Assembly: GCA_963706415.1 (NCBI GenBank)
Contig: OY970159.1
Span: 4,216,001 to 4,280,000 of the forward strand
Source of the DNA: Baekduia sp963706415
GTDB taxonomy: Bacteria; Actinomycetota; Thermoleophilia; Solirubrobacterales; Solirubrobacteraceae
DNA: 64,000 bases
Reading direction: 5' to 3'
This document shows positions 1-7,828 of this stretch, in pieces (the first letter of the stretch is position 1; each line of letters starts with the position of its first letter). The position numbers and the translations under genes are program-made. The notes beneath the pieces were generated by a model. It was not told the DNA's origin. It made no database searches and was given only the letters and a program-made list of their open reading frames with translations.

Positions 1-1
1 C

Positions 2-121
2 CCGCAGCCCGTCGCTCTCGATGCGCAGGCGCGCGGCGAGCTGGAGAAGCTGCTCAAAGGACTGCGACCGAAGGTGCAGCGCATCGTCCGCGAGACGGCC
101 GAGCGCTCGACGGCGGTCTGA
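2..121 (+). CDS. C-terminal end of an unrecognised protein (5' end outside window)
   Basis: An open frame enters from the left edge and stops with TGA at 119-121, giving 39 residues. The tail is highly charged and helical, with an ELEKLLKGLRPKVQRIVRE stretch. Third positions are strongly G/C, as in real genes here. Too little is present to name a family; a regulator or chaperone tail would both fit. The next 230 bases up to the sigma-factor start show no convincing gene or clean terminator. Confidence 0.45.
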   Translation, partial: PQPVALDAQARGELEKLLKGLRPKVQRIVRETAERSTAV

Positions 122-354
122 GACGGTCACGTTCCCTCCGTCGCCGAGGGCCTCGGGGCCGCCGGCGAGCCCATCGCACTTCGTCGTCATCCAAGGCCTG
201 GTTTCATCCGGCGTTCGGAAGTACTAGAGGAGCGAACGGCGCGGCTGTGACGGAGCAAGCCGGATTCTGTGACATCCAGCGTCTGCGCCGTTGCGCCACA
301 TACAGGCCTGGAGCGGTTTCTAAAGCTCTGACCAGTGTGCGAGGATGCGCCGCG

Positions 355-963
355 ATGGGTCGTCGGCTGCTGAGATTCGGGCATGGAAGCGGGTCATCCG
401 GTTTCGTGGGCGCCCGTGAGGATCCGTCGACCTTCGCCGACGTCTACGTCGAGTACCACGAGCAGGTGCTGCGCTTCTTCGCCCGCCGGACGTTCGATCC
501 CGAGACGGCGTTCGATCTCATGGCCGAGACGTTTGCCGAGCTCTTCGCCCACATCGACGCGTTCCGCGGCGAGACTGAGGACCAGGGACGTGCCTGGATG
601 TGGACGGTCGCACGCCATCAGCTCTACCGCTGGCGTGAGCGCGGGATCGTCGAGCGGCGCAGCCTCGAGCGCCTCGGAGCACCGATCGCGACGATGGGCC
701 AAGTCGAGTACGAGCGGATCGAGGACCTCGCCGATCTGCAGCGTGTGCGTCCGCAGCTCAAGCACGCGCTCGACCAGCTCGGCAGCGAACAGCGTGAAGC
801 GCTGCGACTCCGCGTGTTGGAGCACCGCGAGTACGACGACATCGCACAGCAATGCGGCGCGAGTGCGCAGGTGATCCGTGCCCGCGTGTCGCGCGGGCTG
901 CGTCAGCTCGCGAAGTTGCTCGCCGAGTCCGAGCCGGCCGAGCCCGAGGAGCTGCTGACGTGA
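355..963 (+). CDS. ECF-type RNA polymerase sigma factor (sigma-70 family)
   Basis: The 202-residue product has the two helical domains of an extracytoplasmic-function sigma factor. Region 2 lies at about residues 22-95 (FADVYVEYHEQVLRFF, then an AFDLMAETF helix and a WMWTVARHQLYRW segment that binds the -10 element). Region 4 lies at about 130-190, with LGSEQREALRLRVLE and a C-terminal helix-turn-helix ending in IRARVSRGLRQLAKLL. I chose ATG 355 because GAGGA (341-345) sits nine bases upstream; an in-frame GTG at 247 would add 36 residues unlike the family. Such factors direct core polymerase to a small regulon, usually under a linked anti-sigma or partner gene. Here the following gene appears truncated (see 960). 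Confidence 0.9.
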   Translation: MGRRLLRFGHGSGSSGFVGAREDPSTFADVYVEYHEQVLRFFARRTFDPETAFDLMAETFAELFAHIDAFRGETEDQGRAWMWTVARHQLYRWRERGIVERRSLERLGAPIATMGQVEYERIEDLADLQRVRPQLKHALDQLGSEQREALRLRVLEHREYDDIAQQCGASAQVIRARVSRGLRQLAKLLAESEPAEPEELLT

Positions 964-1051
964 CCGCGATCCCGCCAGAGCGCCGCCGCCGGCACCGCAA
1001 ACTCCGGGCACGACGCCCGAACCTGACCCCGCCCCCTTCTACGATCGACGC
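960..1051 (+). pseudogene. Possible truncated remnant of the sigma-factor partner gene
   Basis: A GTG at 960-962 overlaps the sigma-factor TGA (961-963), the classic GTGA coupling. The frame begins M-T-A-I-P-P-E and then R-R-R-R-H-R-K-L, a soluble, basic beginning like that of membrane partner genes often coupled to ECF factors. After some 20 codons it turns into low-complexity sequence and runs into the next gene at 1052 in another frame, with no membrane segment. I infer a deletion that left only the coupled start. It could also be a chance open frame. Confidence 0.25.
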
Positions 1052-2371
1052 ATGTCCGTCGATGCCCACGACCGCGCCTTGGAGGAGTGGGTGCTCGCCA
1101 AGGTCGCGGGGCTGGACGTCGAGGGGCTCAAGCTCGGGCTCGGCGTGCGGGAGCTGCCGCTGCCGGGCGTCGCCGAGGCGGCAGAGCTGGACGAGCGCAT
1201 CGTCGGCGTCGTGGTTGACCGGCTCCATCAGCGTGGCCTCGTCCGGGCGATCGACGCCGATCCCGCGCGCGTCCTGATCACCCCCGCCGGCCGACGCACC
1301 GCGGGCGCCGCGACGCTGCCGCCCGCGCCGCCGACGCCCGACGCGAGCCGCTTCGTCTTCCTGCGCCCAGCAGCGCCCGTCGGGCCGCAGCGCGGGAACG
1401 GGTCCGATCCCGACGAGGAGGTCTGCGACTTCCATCCCCAGCGACGCCGCAAGGGCACGATGGATCCGGGTGAGCACTGCGACGGGTCGGGCTGGATCGT
1501 CGACGGAGGGGCAGGAGGCGCTCCCCGTGAGAGCCGGCCGTGCCGCTGCCGGCCGCTGCGCATCCAGCGCAACCGTGACCGCCTCCTCGGCGGACGCGTG
1601 ACGACCGAGACGCTGAACTTCGGCCTCGCCTCCTCGCTGCACCCCGAGCTCCATCCGGCGCTGACGCCCGTGGTCCACCGCTGGACGCACGACATCGACG
1701 GACACCTCCGCGACGGGCGCGGGCTGTGGATGACGGTCGGGCCGTGGGACCGCCAGGAGCGTGGCGCGGCGGGCGCGGTGCTCGACGGTGCCGACCGGCC
1801 GCCGCGGACCCCGGAGGAGTTCGCGCAGGCCACCGCGCGCGCGGGCCGGCTCCTGGACGCCGACGCGATCGCCGAGGCGAGGCGCACCGAGCGCGGCTCG
1901 CGCGCCGGGGGCGAGCTGAGCCTGATGGAGGTCCAGAAGGTCGCCCAGACGGCAGCGGGCTCGTCGGCCGCCGCGATCGCCCGCGCGGCCCACAACGCCG
2001 GCCACGGCGTCGCGCTGTACTCGCTCTCCTCGCTCTACCGGTCGTTGGTGTTCCTCTCCAAGTACGGCGGCTATCGCCGGCGCCTGCAGGCGCTGGCGGA
2101 GTGCGACCTGCTCGTGCTCGTCGGCCTGGACCAGCAGGTGCTCGCGCGCGCCGCGCCATGGCAGCGCGAGTGGCTGTCCGAGCAGCTGGAGCTGATCGCC
2201 TACGGGCGCTACGAGAACTGCCGGGCGACCGTGCTGGTGAGCACCGGCTGGCCGCTGGAGGAGCTGGAGGCGGCGCTGTCGCCCGAGACGCTGCACCGCC
2301 TAACCTGCGCAGCCGGCGAGCCGTTGCTGGCGAGCCGGATTCCCGAGAAGAAGATCGCCCACCATGCTTGA
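1052..2371 (+). CDS. DnaC/IstB-like AAA+ paralogue with degenerate ATPase motifs
   Basis: This 439-residue protein aligns along its C-terminal two thirds with the next gene, a DnaC-like ATPase. Shared marks are the cysteine cluster (HCDGSGW ... CRCRP against GCDANGF ... CSCRE), GRGLW before the P-loop, and the helix and strand after it. The Walker A loop is missing: GRGLWMTVGP (about residue 222-231) is followed by an insertion of about 70 residues before the alignment resumes at SSAAAIARAA. The Walker B acidic pair is replaced by LLVLVGL, and the upstream arginine of the arginine-finger region is gone. The first 80 residues look like a winged-helix domain. It overlaps the next gene by 8 bases. 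I infer a non-hydrolysing partner or adaptor of the downstream ATPase. Confidence 0.7.
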   Translation: MSVDAHDRALEEWVLAKVAGLDVEGLKLGLGVRELPLPGVAEAAELDERIVGVVVDRLHQRGLVRAIDADPARVLITPAGRRTAGAATLPPAPPTPDASRFVFLRPAAPVGPQRGNGSDPDEEVCDFHPQRRRKGTMDPGEHCDGSGWIVDGGAGGAPRESRPCRCRPLRIQRNRDRLLGGRVTTETLNFGLASSLHPELHPALTPVVHRWTHDIDGHLRDGRGLWMTVGPWDRQERGAAGAVLDGADRPPRTPEEFAQATARAGRLLDADAIAEARRTERGSRAGGELSLMEVQKVAQTAAGSSAAAIARAAHNAGHGVALYSLSSLYRSLVFLSKYGGYRRRLQALAECDLLVLVGLDQQVLARAAPWQREWLSEQLELIAYGRYENCRATVLVSTGWPLEELEAALSPETLHRLTCAAGEPLLASRIPEKKIAHHA

Positions 2372-3098
2372 TCCCGACTTCGAGTGCCCCAACGGCTGTG
2401 ACGCCAACGGCTTCCTCTTCGACGAGGAGCGCCGGCAGGCCTACGCCTGCAGCTGCCGCGAGGAGCGGCTGCGCCGCCGCCTGCACGGCGACATGGAGGC
2501 CAGCGTCGGGCGCTACGCGCCGCCCCGCTTCCAGGGGCTGGACTGGAACGCGCTGCCGCTGTCGGGCATCGCCGAGCGCCACGGCGCCGCCGCGACGGTC
2601 GTGCGCCGCTACTCCGCGGCGATCGAGCAGAACGTCCGCTCCGGCCGTGGCCTGTGGCTGCTGGGCAACAAGGGCACGGGCAAGACGACGCTCGGCTACT
2701 TCGTCGCCCAGCAGGCCCGTGCGACCGGCATGTCGGTGCTGACGCGCAACACCACCGACCTGCTCAACGAGTTGCGCGACAGCTACAAGCCCGACGCCCA
2801 GCCCACGACGCGCCAGATCATCGACGCGATCACCCAGGTCGACCTCCTGCACCTGGAGGACGTCGCAGTCCCGCGCCCCAACGACTGGGTGCTGGAGCAG
2901 CTCTACACGATCGTCAACCGCCGCTACGAGCACAACAAGGCCATCGTCTTCACCAGCGACACGCCCTACGGCGCGCCGCTGGACCCGGGCGGGCTGGCCG
3001 ACCACATCGGCGAGCGGACCTACTCGCGGTTGATGCAGATGGTCGGTGACCCGATCCTGATGACGGGCGCCGACTACCGGCTGACCGTCGGGGCCTGA
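2364..3098 (+). CDS. DnaC/IstB-like AAA+ ATPase (helicase-loader type)
   Basis: The 244-residue protein has the DnaC layout. An N-terminal cysteine cluster (CPNGCDANGF ... CSCRE) likely binds zinc. The AAA+ core has Walker A GNKGTGKTT near residue 100, Walker B LLHLED near 170, a sensor-1 like IVFTSD, and an arginine finger in GERTYSRL. The family loads replicative helicases or assists transposases. No transposase or phage gene is nearby, so a chromosomal role is likelier. It is coupled to the degenerate paralogue upstream by an 8-base overlap, implying equimolar synthesis and perhaps a mixed oligomer. It ends 4 bases before the convergent dehalogenase stop. Confidence 0.85.
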   Translation: MLDPDFECPNGCDANGFLFDEERRQAYACSCREERLRRRLHGDMEASVGRYAPPRFQGLDWNALPLSGIAERHGAAATVVRRYSAAIEQNVRSGRGLWLLGNKGTGKTTLGYFVAQQARATGMSVLTRNTTDLLNELRDSYKPDAQPTTRQIIDAITQVDLLHLEDVAVPRPNDWVLEQLYTIVNRRYEHNKAIVFTSDTPYGAPLDPGGLADHIGERTYSRLMQMVGDPILMTGADYRLTVGA

Positions 3099-3102
3099 CC
3101 CA

Positions 3103-3999
3103 TCAACTTGCCGCGATGACGATCTCGGCCAGCCGCGGGCCGGCGTCCTCCTGGGAGAAGTGCGCGGCGCCTTCGAGCGTCACGTGCGGCTGACCGGCGG
3201 CGCCGGGGATCAGCGACTGCAGGACGGCGTCGGCGCCCCGCGTGACCGGATCGCGGTCGCCGAACGCGCAGACGAACGGCTTCTCCCAGCGGCGCAGCAC
3301 CTCCCACGCCGCGCGGTTGGCGGGCACCGCCGGGTCGTCGGGACCGTCGGGCACGAGCATCGGGAACTGCCGCGCGCCCGACTTGTAGGAGTCGTCGGGG
3401 AAGGGCGCGTCGTAGGCGGCGATCTCGGCGGCGTCCAGCGCACGCGCCGTGCCGCCGTCGACGATCCGCCCCACCGCGAGGTCCGGCGTCTGCTGCGAGT
3501 AGGTCCGCCACGCCTCGAAGCCGGCGCCCAGCGGCCGGTCGCCGGCCGGCAAGAAGGTGTTGGAGGCGACGATCGCGCCGAAGCGCTCCTCCTGCTCGGC
3601 GGCGATGCGTAGGCCGAGGAGGCCGCCCCAGTCCTGGCAGAAGAGGACGACGTCGGTGAGGTCGAGGTGGGTGACGACCAGATCGGTCAGCCAGCCCACG
3701 TGGCGCGCGTAGGTGTAGTCCTCGCGCGCGACGGGCTTGTCGGAGCGGCCGAAGCCGATGAGGTCCGGCGCGATGACGCGCCTGCCGGCCGCGACGAGCG
3801 GTCCGATCATCGACCGGTACAGGTAGGACCAAGAGGGCTCGCCGTGCAGCAGGAGGACCGGTCGGCCGTCGCGCGGTCCCTCGTCGACGTAGGCCATGCG
3901 CGCGGTGAGGCCGTCGGTCGTGACATCGACGTAGTGCGGCTCGTAGCTCCAGCCGGGGAGGTCGGCGAAGCGCTCGTCGGGCGTGCGCAGCAATTCCAT
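3103..3999 (-). CDS. Haloalkane dehalogenase (alpha/beta hydrolase, HLD-I-like)
   Basis: This enzyme would hydrolyse carbon-halogen bonds of alkyl halides to an alcohol and halide. Counting from the first of two adjacent ATGs (4002), the nucleophile elbow CQDWGG places Asp124 and Trp125 as in classical haloalkane dehalogenases. Asp249 or Asp251 (FGDRDPVT) and His281 (GAAHFSQED) complete the triad. HGEPSWSYLY forms the oxyanion region, and Trp165 is a candidate second halide-binding residue. At 299 residues the length is normal. Of the two ATGs, the second (3999) has better spacing (7 bases) to AGGAG, so I start there. The gene is monocistronic with no transporter or regulator beside it. The substrate cannot be read from the sequence. 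Confidence 0.88.
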   Translation of the reverse strand: MELLRTPDERFADLPGWSYEPHYVDVTTDGLTARMAYVDEGPRDGRPVLLLHGEPSWSYLYRSMIGPLVAAGRRVIAPDLIGFGRSDKPVAREDYTYARHVGWLTDLVVTHLDLTDVVLFCQDWGGLLGLRIAAEQEERFGAIVASNTFLPAGDRPLGAGFEAWRTYSQQTPDLAVGRIVDGGTARALDAAEIAAYDAPFPDDSYKSGARQFPMLVPDGPDDPAVPANRAAWEVLRRWEKPFVCAFGDRDPVTRGADAVLQSLIPGAAGQPHVTLEGAAHFSQEDAGPRLAEIVIAAS

Positions 4000-4073
4000 C
4001 ATCTTGCTCCTGTGACGATCGGTCCGGTCGCCCGGCTGGCGGCAGGATAACCGCGCTCAACCACGGGCCGCCG

Positions 4074-4670
4074 GTGGTCGATCTCCAGGACGTGGAGCCC
4101 ACACGCTCACGCCTGCCGTCCCCGCGCGCGCTGGCCATCGGCGCACTCGTGCTCGCCGTTCCCGGCGTCCCGTGGGTGCACGCGCGCGGCGAGCGGCTGA
4201 AGGTCGAGCACCGCGCCGCCGCGATCGCGAGCGCCATGACCAACCGCACCATCAAGGTCCACTGCCCCGGACCGATTCGGCGACGGATGATGTATGAGAT
4301 CCACGAGGGCTCGGTGTGGTTCGACGCCGACGGCGTGCCGGTGAACGAGACCAAGCTCAGCGCCTCGACCTGCGACGGCCTGCGCACGGTCATCGACCAC
4401 GGCCCCACGCTCGACTTCTCCTGCCTGGCGACCGCCTGCCCAAAGGACGAGCGCCGCGCCGCGCAGGCGCTGGCCGTCCTCACCCACGAGATCATGCACT
4501 TGCGCGGGACACGGGACGAGGGCCAGACCGAGTGCCGTGCCCGCGGACGTGTCGCATGGGTTGCCGGACAGCTCGGCGTGAGCCCGCAGGGCGGCGCGCA
4601 GGTCGCCACCTGGCAGGCGACGACCTGGCAGGCGATGCTGCCCGACGCCTACCGCAACGCCACCTGCTGA
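4074..4670 (+). CDS. Membrane-anchored protein with HExxH zinc-protease-like motif
   Basis: I do not recognise a named family. A short basic start precedes one hydrophobic segment (about residues 19-36), so the body should lie outside the membrane. Residues 138-142 read HEIMH, a zincin HExxH signature, followed 11 residues later by Glu153 in DEGQTEC, a plausible third zinc ligand. Five cysteines (64, 100, 117, 122, 154) could form disulfides in an exported protein. At 198 residues it is small for a protease, so it may be an inactive or highly specialised peptidase. GTG 4074 is the only early start in frame. It converges on the MarR gene. Confidence 0.6.
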   Translation: MVDLQDVEPTRSRLPSPRALAIGALVLAVPGVPWVHARGERLKVEHRAAAIASAMTNRTIKVHCPGPIRRRMMYEIHEGSVWFDADGVPVNETKLSASTCDGLRTVIDHGPTLDFSCLATACPKDERRAAQALAVLTHEIMHLRGTRDEGQTECRARGRVAWVAGQLGVSPQGGAQVATWQATTWQAMLPDAYRNATC

Positions 4671-4677
4671 GCGCGCC

Positions 4678-5094
4678 TCAGCCGTCGGCGAGCCGCGCCA
4701 GCGTCCGGCGCAGACGAGTGCGCTCGGCCGCGCTGACGCCGGTGAGCACGTCGTCCTCCATATTGCGGATCGCGCGGCGGGCGGCGGCATGGCGCTTGGT
4801 TCCCGCGTCGGTGAGCGAGATGATCCGCGCGCGCCGGTCGGCGGGGTCGGGCGTGCGCGTGATCAGGCCGTCGGCCTCCAACTCGTCGAGCAGGCCGATG
4901 AGCCGCGTCTTGTCGTAGCCGATTGCCTGGGCGAGGGCGAGCTGGGTCTCGGCGGGCGCGTGCGCCAGGTGCGAGAGGGCGATGTAGCCCCACATCGAGA
5001 GGCCCAGGTCGGCCAGCAGCGGCCGCTCGGCATCGATCAGCCGGCGTGTGATGCGCGCGAAGAGCGCGCCGAGATCCTCTTCGTCCTCCGCCAT
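4678..5094 (-). CDS. MarR-family transcriptional regulator
   Basis: The 138-residue protein has the MarR winged helix: the recognition region TQLALAQAIGYDKTRLIGLLDELEADG, then a beta wing with the family mark DPADRRARIISLTDAG. Long helices at both ends form the dimer interface. MarR dimers usually repress themselves and a divergent gene until a small phenolic or lipophilic ligand binds. The divergent neighbour is an SRPBCC protein starting 54 bases away, and the space between holds two palindromic sites (see 5114-5146). I infer autoregulation and control of the SRPBCC/monooxygenase-like pair. Confidence 0.9.
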   Translation of the reverse strand: MAEDEEDLGALFARITRRLIDAERPLLADLGLSMWGYIALSHLAHAPAETQLALAQAIGYDKTRLIGLLDELEADGLITRTPDPADRRARIISLTDAGTKRHAAARRAIRNMEDDVLTGVSAAERTRLRRTLARLADG

Positions 5095-5113
5095 GGACGC
5101 GGAACTCTACGCG

Positions 5114-5146
5114 TTGACAGATCGTCTGTCTTCATAGATCATCTGC
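5114..5146 (+). promoter_or_regulatory. Promoter overlapped by two palindromic MarR-type operators
   Basis: TTGACA at 5114-5119 is a perfect -35 hexamer for the rightward gene; a weak -10 (TAGATC) lies at 5135-5140. Two related 13-base palindromes, ACAGATCGTCTGT (5117-5129) and ATAGATCATCTGC (5134-5146), share the core AGATCRTCT, with centres 17 bases apart. The first overlaps the -35 and the second covers the -10 and ends just before the ATG at 5149. This is where a MarR dimer would block transcription. The rightward transcript would be nearly leaderless. Confidence 0.65.
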
Positions 5147-5148
5147 AT

Positions 5149-5556
5149 ATGCCTACGAATGCTGTCACCGGCCCCGTCGAGACCCGCTCGATCTCCATCG
5201 CGGCGCCGCCGGAGGCCGTCCTGGCCGTCGTCGGCGACCCCTACCGCCTGCCCGACTGGGCGCCGGGCTTCGCAAGCGCCGTCGAGCCCGACGGCGACGA
5301 CTGGCTGATCGGCAGCGGCGACGCGCAGTTCGCGATCACCGTCCGCGTGTCGGCCGAGCACGGGACCGTCGATCTCCTGCGTCCCGACAACGCGACGTTC
5401 GGCGCCCGGATGCGCGTCCTGCACAACCACACGGGCAGCGAACTGGTCTTCACCCTCGTCTTCCCGGCGGGCGTCGACCACGAGGTGATCCGCGCCCAGA
5501 TGGAGACGGTCGAGGCCGAGCTGGAGACGGTCCGGACGCTGGTCGAGGCACCATGA
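5149..5556 (+). CDS. SRPBCC (START/polyketide-cyclase fold) family protein
   Basis: The 135-residue protein begins ETRSISIAAPPEAVLAVVGDPYRLPDWAPGF in overlapping pieces typical of the SRPBCC helix-grip fold: a strand, a helix with a conserved D-P-x-x-L-P-x-W turn, then a seven-stranded sheet and a long C-terminal helix (EVIRAQMETVEAELETV). The fold binds hydrophobic ligands in a cavity, and small members serve as aromatase/cyclase-like or ligand-carrier proteins. It is transcribed from the operator-controlled promoter shared with the MarR gene, so its ligand may be the MarR inducer or a related compound. The stop overlaps the next start (ATGA). Confidence 0.8.
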   Translation: MPTNAVTGPVETRSISIAAPPEAVLAVVGDPYRLPDWAPGFASAVEPDGDDWLIGSGDAQFAITVRVSAEHGTVDLLRPDNATFGARMRVLHNHTGSELVFTLVFPAGVDHEVIRAQMETVEAELETVRTLVEAP

Positions 5557-5930
5557 GGACCCGGATGGTGTCTGGCCCACTGCCGCGCCACGACGGGCCG
5601 ATGATCGTGAGCCTCACGGAGTTCACCCCGCGCCATGCCCGCGACTGGCCGTTGATCGCGCGCGACGGTCTCGCACTGACGCGCGGCTGGTGGGCGATGG
5701 CGGGCGCGATCGGGGTCGTGCTCTACGGCGACTCGCGCCACCGATGCGGCGGCTCGCTGTCGCTCTGGACCACCGAGGAAGACCTGCGGCGCTTCGTCGC
5801 GCTGCCACGGCACGTGGCGATCATGCGCCGCTACCGCGACCGCGGGACGGTGCGCGCGGCCACCTGGACCGCGGAGGGGCTCGACCTCGACGTGACGCTC
5901 GCCCAGCGCGAGGCCTGGCTGAGGACCTGA
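5553..5930 (+). CDS. Small protein, possible dimeric alpha/beta-barrel (ABM-like)
   Basis: This 125-residue protein overlaps the SRPBCC gene by four bases (ATGA), so the two are translationally coupled. It has a GLALTRGWWAMAGAIGVVLYGD segment and a TTEEDLRRFVALPRHVAIMRRYRDRG helix, a layout resembling antibiotic-biosynthesis-monooxygenase or heme-degrading-like folds, which compare a molecule entering over a sheet and a helix. No catalytic residues can be fixed. The first 17 residues may not be translated; a second ATG (MIVSLTEF) lies at 5601. Function is unknown beyond the MarR-regulated pairing. Confidence 0.6.
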   Translation: MRTRMVSGPLPRHDGPMIVSLTEFTPRHARDWPLIARDGLALTRGWWAMAGAIGVVLYGDSRHRCGGSLSLWTTEEDLRRFVALPRHVAIMRRYRDRGTVRAATWTAEGLDLDVTLAQREAWLRT

Positions 5931-5966
5931 CGCGCCGCCATCCCACGCGTGCGGCACGATGCAGTG

Positions 5967-7463
5967 GTGCTGTTCGCCGATCTGGCCGCCACCTCGCTCG
6001 CCGTCGGCGACACCCGCTCGCGCAAGCGCAAGGCCGAGCTGCTGGGTGAGGCGCTGCGGGCGCTGGAGCCCGGCGAGGTCGAGCCCGCGGTCGCCTACCT
6101 GAGCGGCGAGCTACGACAGCGGCGCACGGGTGTCGGGTGGGCGTCGCTCCAGGATCTCCCCGCGCCGGCGGCCGAGCCGTCGCTCCAAGTTGGTGATGTC
6201 GATCTCGCGCTGGAGCACATCGCGGAGCTGTCGGGGGCCGGATCGCAGGCGGCACGCCGCGACGCGATCGCCGGGCTGTTCGCCCGCGCGACCGAGGACG
6301 AGCAGCGCTTCCTGCGCGGGCTGATCTCCGGCGAGGTGCGTCAGGGCGCGCTGGCGGGCGTCATGGCCGACGCGGTCGCGGTGGCGACCGGCATCCCGCG
6401 CGCGACGGTCGACCGCGCGACGATGCTGCGCGGTGACGCGCGGGTCGTGGCCGAGGCGGCGCTGCGCGAGGGCGAGGAGGGGTTGCATCGCTTCCGGCTG
6501 GAGGTCGGCCGGCCGGTGAAGCCGATGCTCGCCTCACCCTCGGCGTCGTTGGACGAGGCCATGGAGAAGGTCGGAGAGGGCGTGGTCGACTGGAAGCTCG
6601 ACGGGGCGCGCATCCAGGTCCATCGCGACGGCGACGACGTGGCGATCTCCAGCCGCTCGCTCGACGACCTCACGGCGCGGCTGCCCGAGGTGGTCGCCGC
6701 GGTGCGCGCGCTGCCGGCCCGGCGGGTGGTGCTCGATGGCGAGGCGATCTCGCTGCGTGACGACGGCCGGCCGGAGCCGTTTCAGGTGACCTCGTCGCGG
6801 ATCGCCTCGGGCGCGGCCGGGGTCGTGCCCGTGCTCTTCGACATCTTGCACCTGGACGGCGAGGACCTGCTCGACGCGCCGCTGGCACGGCGCGTCGAGG
6901 CGCTGGAGGCCGCGGTGCCGCAAGAGCTGCGGGTCCCGCGTCTGATCACCGGCGACGTCGCCGCAGCGCAGGCGCACTTCGACGCCGCGCTGGCCGCCGG
7001 CCACGAGGGCGTCGTGGTCAAGGCGCTCGACGCGCCGTATGCCGCCGGCCGACGCGGGGCGAGCTGGCTGAAGGTCAAGCCGCGCCACACGCTCGACCTG
7101 GTGGTGCTGGCCGCCGAGTGGGGCCACGGACGCCGGCAGGGTTGGCTGAGCAACCTGCACCTCGGCGCGCGGGCGGTCGACGGCGACGGCTTCGTCATGC
7201 TCGGCAAGACGTTCAAGGGGCTGACCGACGCGCTGCTGACGTGGCAGACCGAGAAGTTGCAGGCCTTGGCCGTCGAGCAGCGCGGACACGTCGTGTTCGT
7301 GCGGCCGGAGCTGGTGGTGGAGATCGCGTTCGACGGGGTGCAGACGTCGCCGCGCTATCCGGGCGGCGTCGCGCTGCGCTTCGCGCGCGTCCTGCGCTAC
7401 CGCGAGGACAAGTCCGCGGCCGAGGCCGACGACCTCGACGCGGTGCTCGCGCTGCGCCACTGA
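5967..7463 (+). CDS. ATP-dependent DNA ligase (LigB-like)
   Basis: The enzyme seals DNA nicks using ATP. After an N-terminal helical DNA-binding domain (to about residue 190), the adenylation domain has motif I WKLDGARIQVH with its AMP-accepting lysine at 6594-6596. Later motifs are LDGEAI (III), FDILHLDGEDLL (IIIa), HEGVVVKALDAPY (IV) and SWLKVKP (V). A C-terminal OB fold follows. About 500 residues is normal for the mycobacterial LigB type. The frame is open from GTG 5949, but homologues begin at the LFADLA segment, so GTG 5967 is preferred. Main replication presumably uses an NAD-dependent ligase elsewhere; this is an accessory or repair ligase. Confidence 0.92.
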   Translation: MLFADLAATSLAVGDTRSRKRKAELLGEALRALEPGEVEPAVAYLSGELRQRRTGVGWASLQDLPAPAAEPSLQVGDVDLALEHIAELSGAGSQAARRDAIAGLFARATEDEQRFLRGLISGEVRQGALAGVMADAVAVATGIPRATVDRATMLRGDARVVAEAALREGEEGLHRFRLEVGRPVKPMLASPSASLDEAMEKVGEGVVDWKLDGARIQVHRDGDDVAISSRSLDDLTARLPEVVAAVRALPARRVVLDGEAISLRDDGRPEPFQVTSSRIASGAAGVVPVLFDILHLDGEDLLDAPLARRVEALEAAVPQELRVPRLITGDVAAAQAHFDAALAAGHEGVVVKALDAPYAAGRRGASWLKVKPRHTLDLVVLAAEWGHGRRQGWLSNLHLGARAVDGDGFVMLGKTFKGLTDALLTWQTEKLQALAVEQRGHVVFVRPELVVEIAFDGVQTSPRYPGGVALRFARVLRYREDKSAAEADDLDAVLALRH

Positions 7464-7505
7464 TCCCGGCGGCGCCCGCCGCGTCTGGGACTAGGCTCTT
7501 CAGCC

Positions 7506-7826
7506 ATGATCATCAGCACCATGAACGACCTCCCGGGCTATGAGATCGAGGAGGTCTACGGCGAGGTCTTCGGCCTCACCGTCCGGTCGCGCAACGTCGG
7601 CTCCCAGATCGGCGCGTCGCTGAAGTCGCTGGTCGGCGGCGAGCTCAAGGGCATGACCAAGATGCTGGCCGAGGGGCGCGCCCATGCGTCGCAGCGACTG
7701 GTCGAGGAGGCCGAGGCGCGTGGCGCCAACGCCGTGCTGGCGTTCCGCTTCGACACGAGCGAGCTCGGGACGACGTGGACCGAGATCTGCGCCTACGGCA
7801 CGGCCGTGCGGGCGCGCAAGCGCTGA
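7506..7826 (+). CDS. YbjQ/UPF0145 family protein
   Basis: At 106 residues it matches the compact YbjQ family: N-terminal strand IISTMNDLPGYEIEEVYGEVFG, then RSRNVGSQIGASLKSLVGGELKGMTKML and the ARGANAVLAFRFDTS strand. The family forms a homopentamer-like heavy-metal-binding-type fold, and its biochemical role is not established. The ATG at 7506 is the natural start. It stops 2 bases before the next GTG, suggesting co-translation with the glyoxalase-fold protein. Confidence 0.88.
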   Translation: MIISTMNDLPGYEIEEVYGEVFGLTVRSRNVGSQIGASLKSLVGGELKGMTKMLAEGRAHASQRLVEEAEARGANAVLAFRFDTSELGTTWTEICAYGTAVRARKR

Positions 7827-7828
7827 CC

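Noticed and set aside
1..354. A gene on either strand between 122 and 354
   Set aside because: Only short frames with poor codon bias; the in-frame GTG at 247 adds unconserved residues to the sigma factor.
758..3005. Open frames of 500-575 codons antisense to the DnaC-like pair
   Set aside because: No recognisable motif; the plus-strand pair shows conserved ATPase and cysteine motifs.
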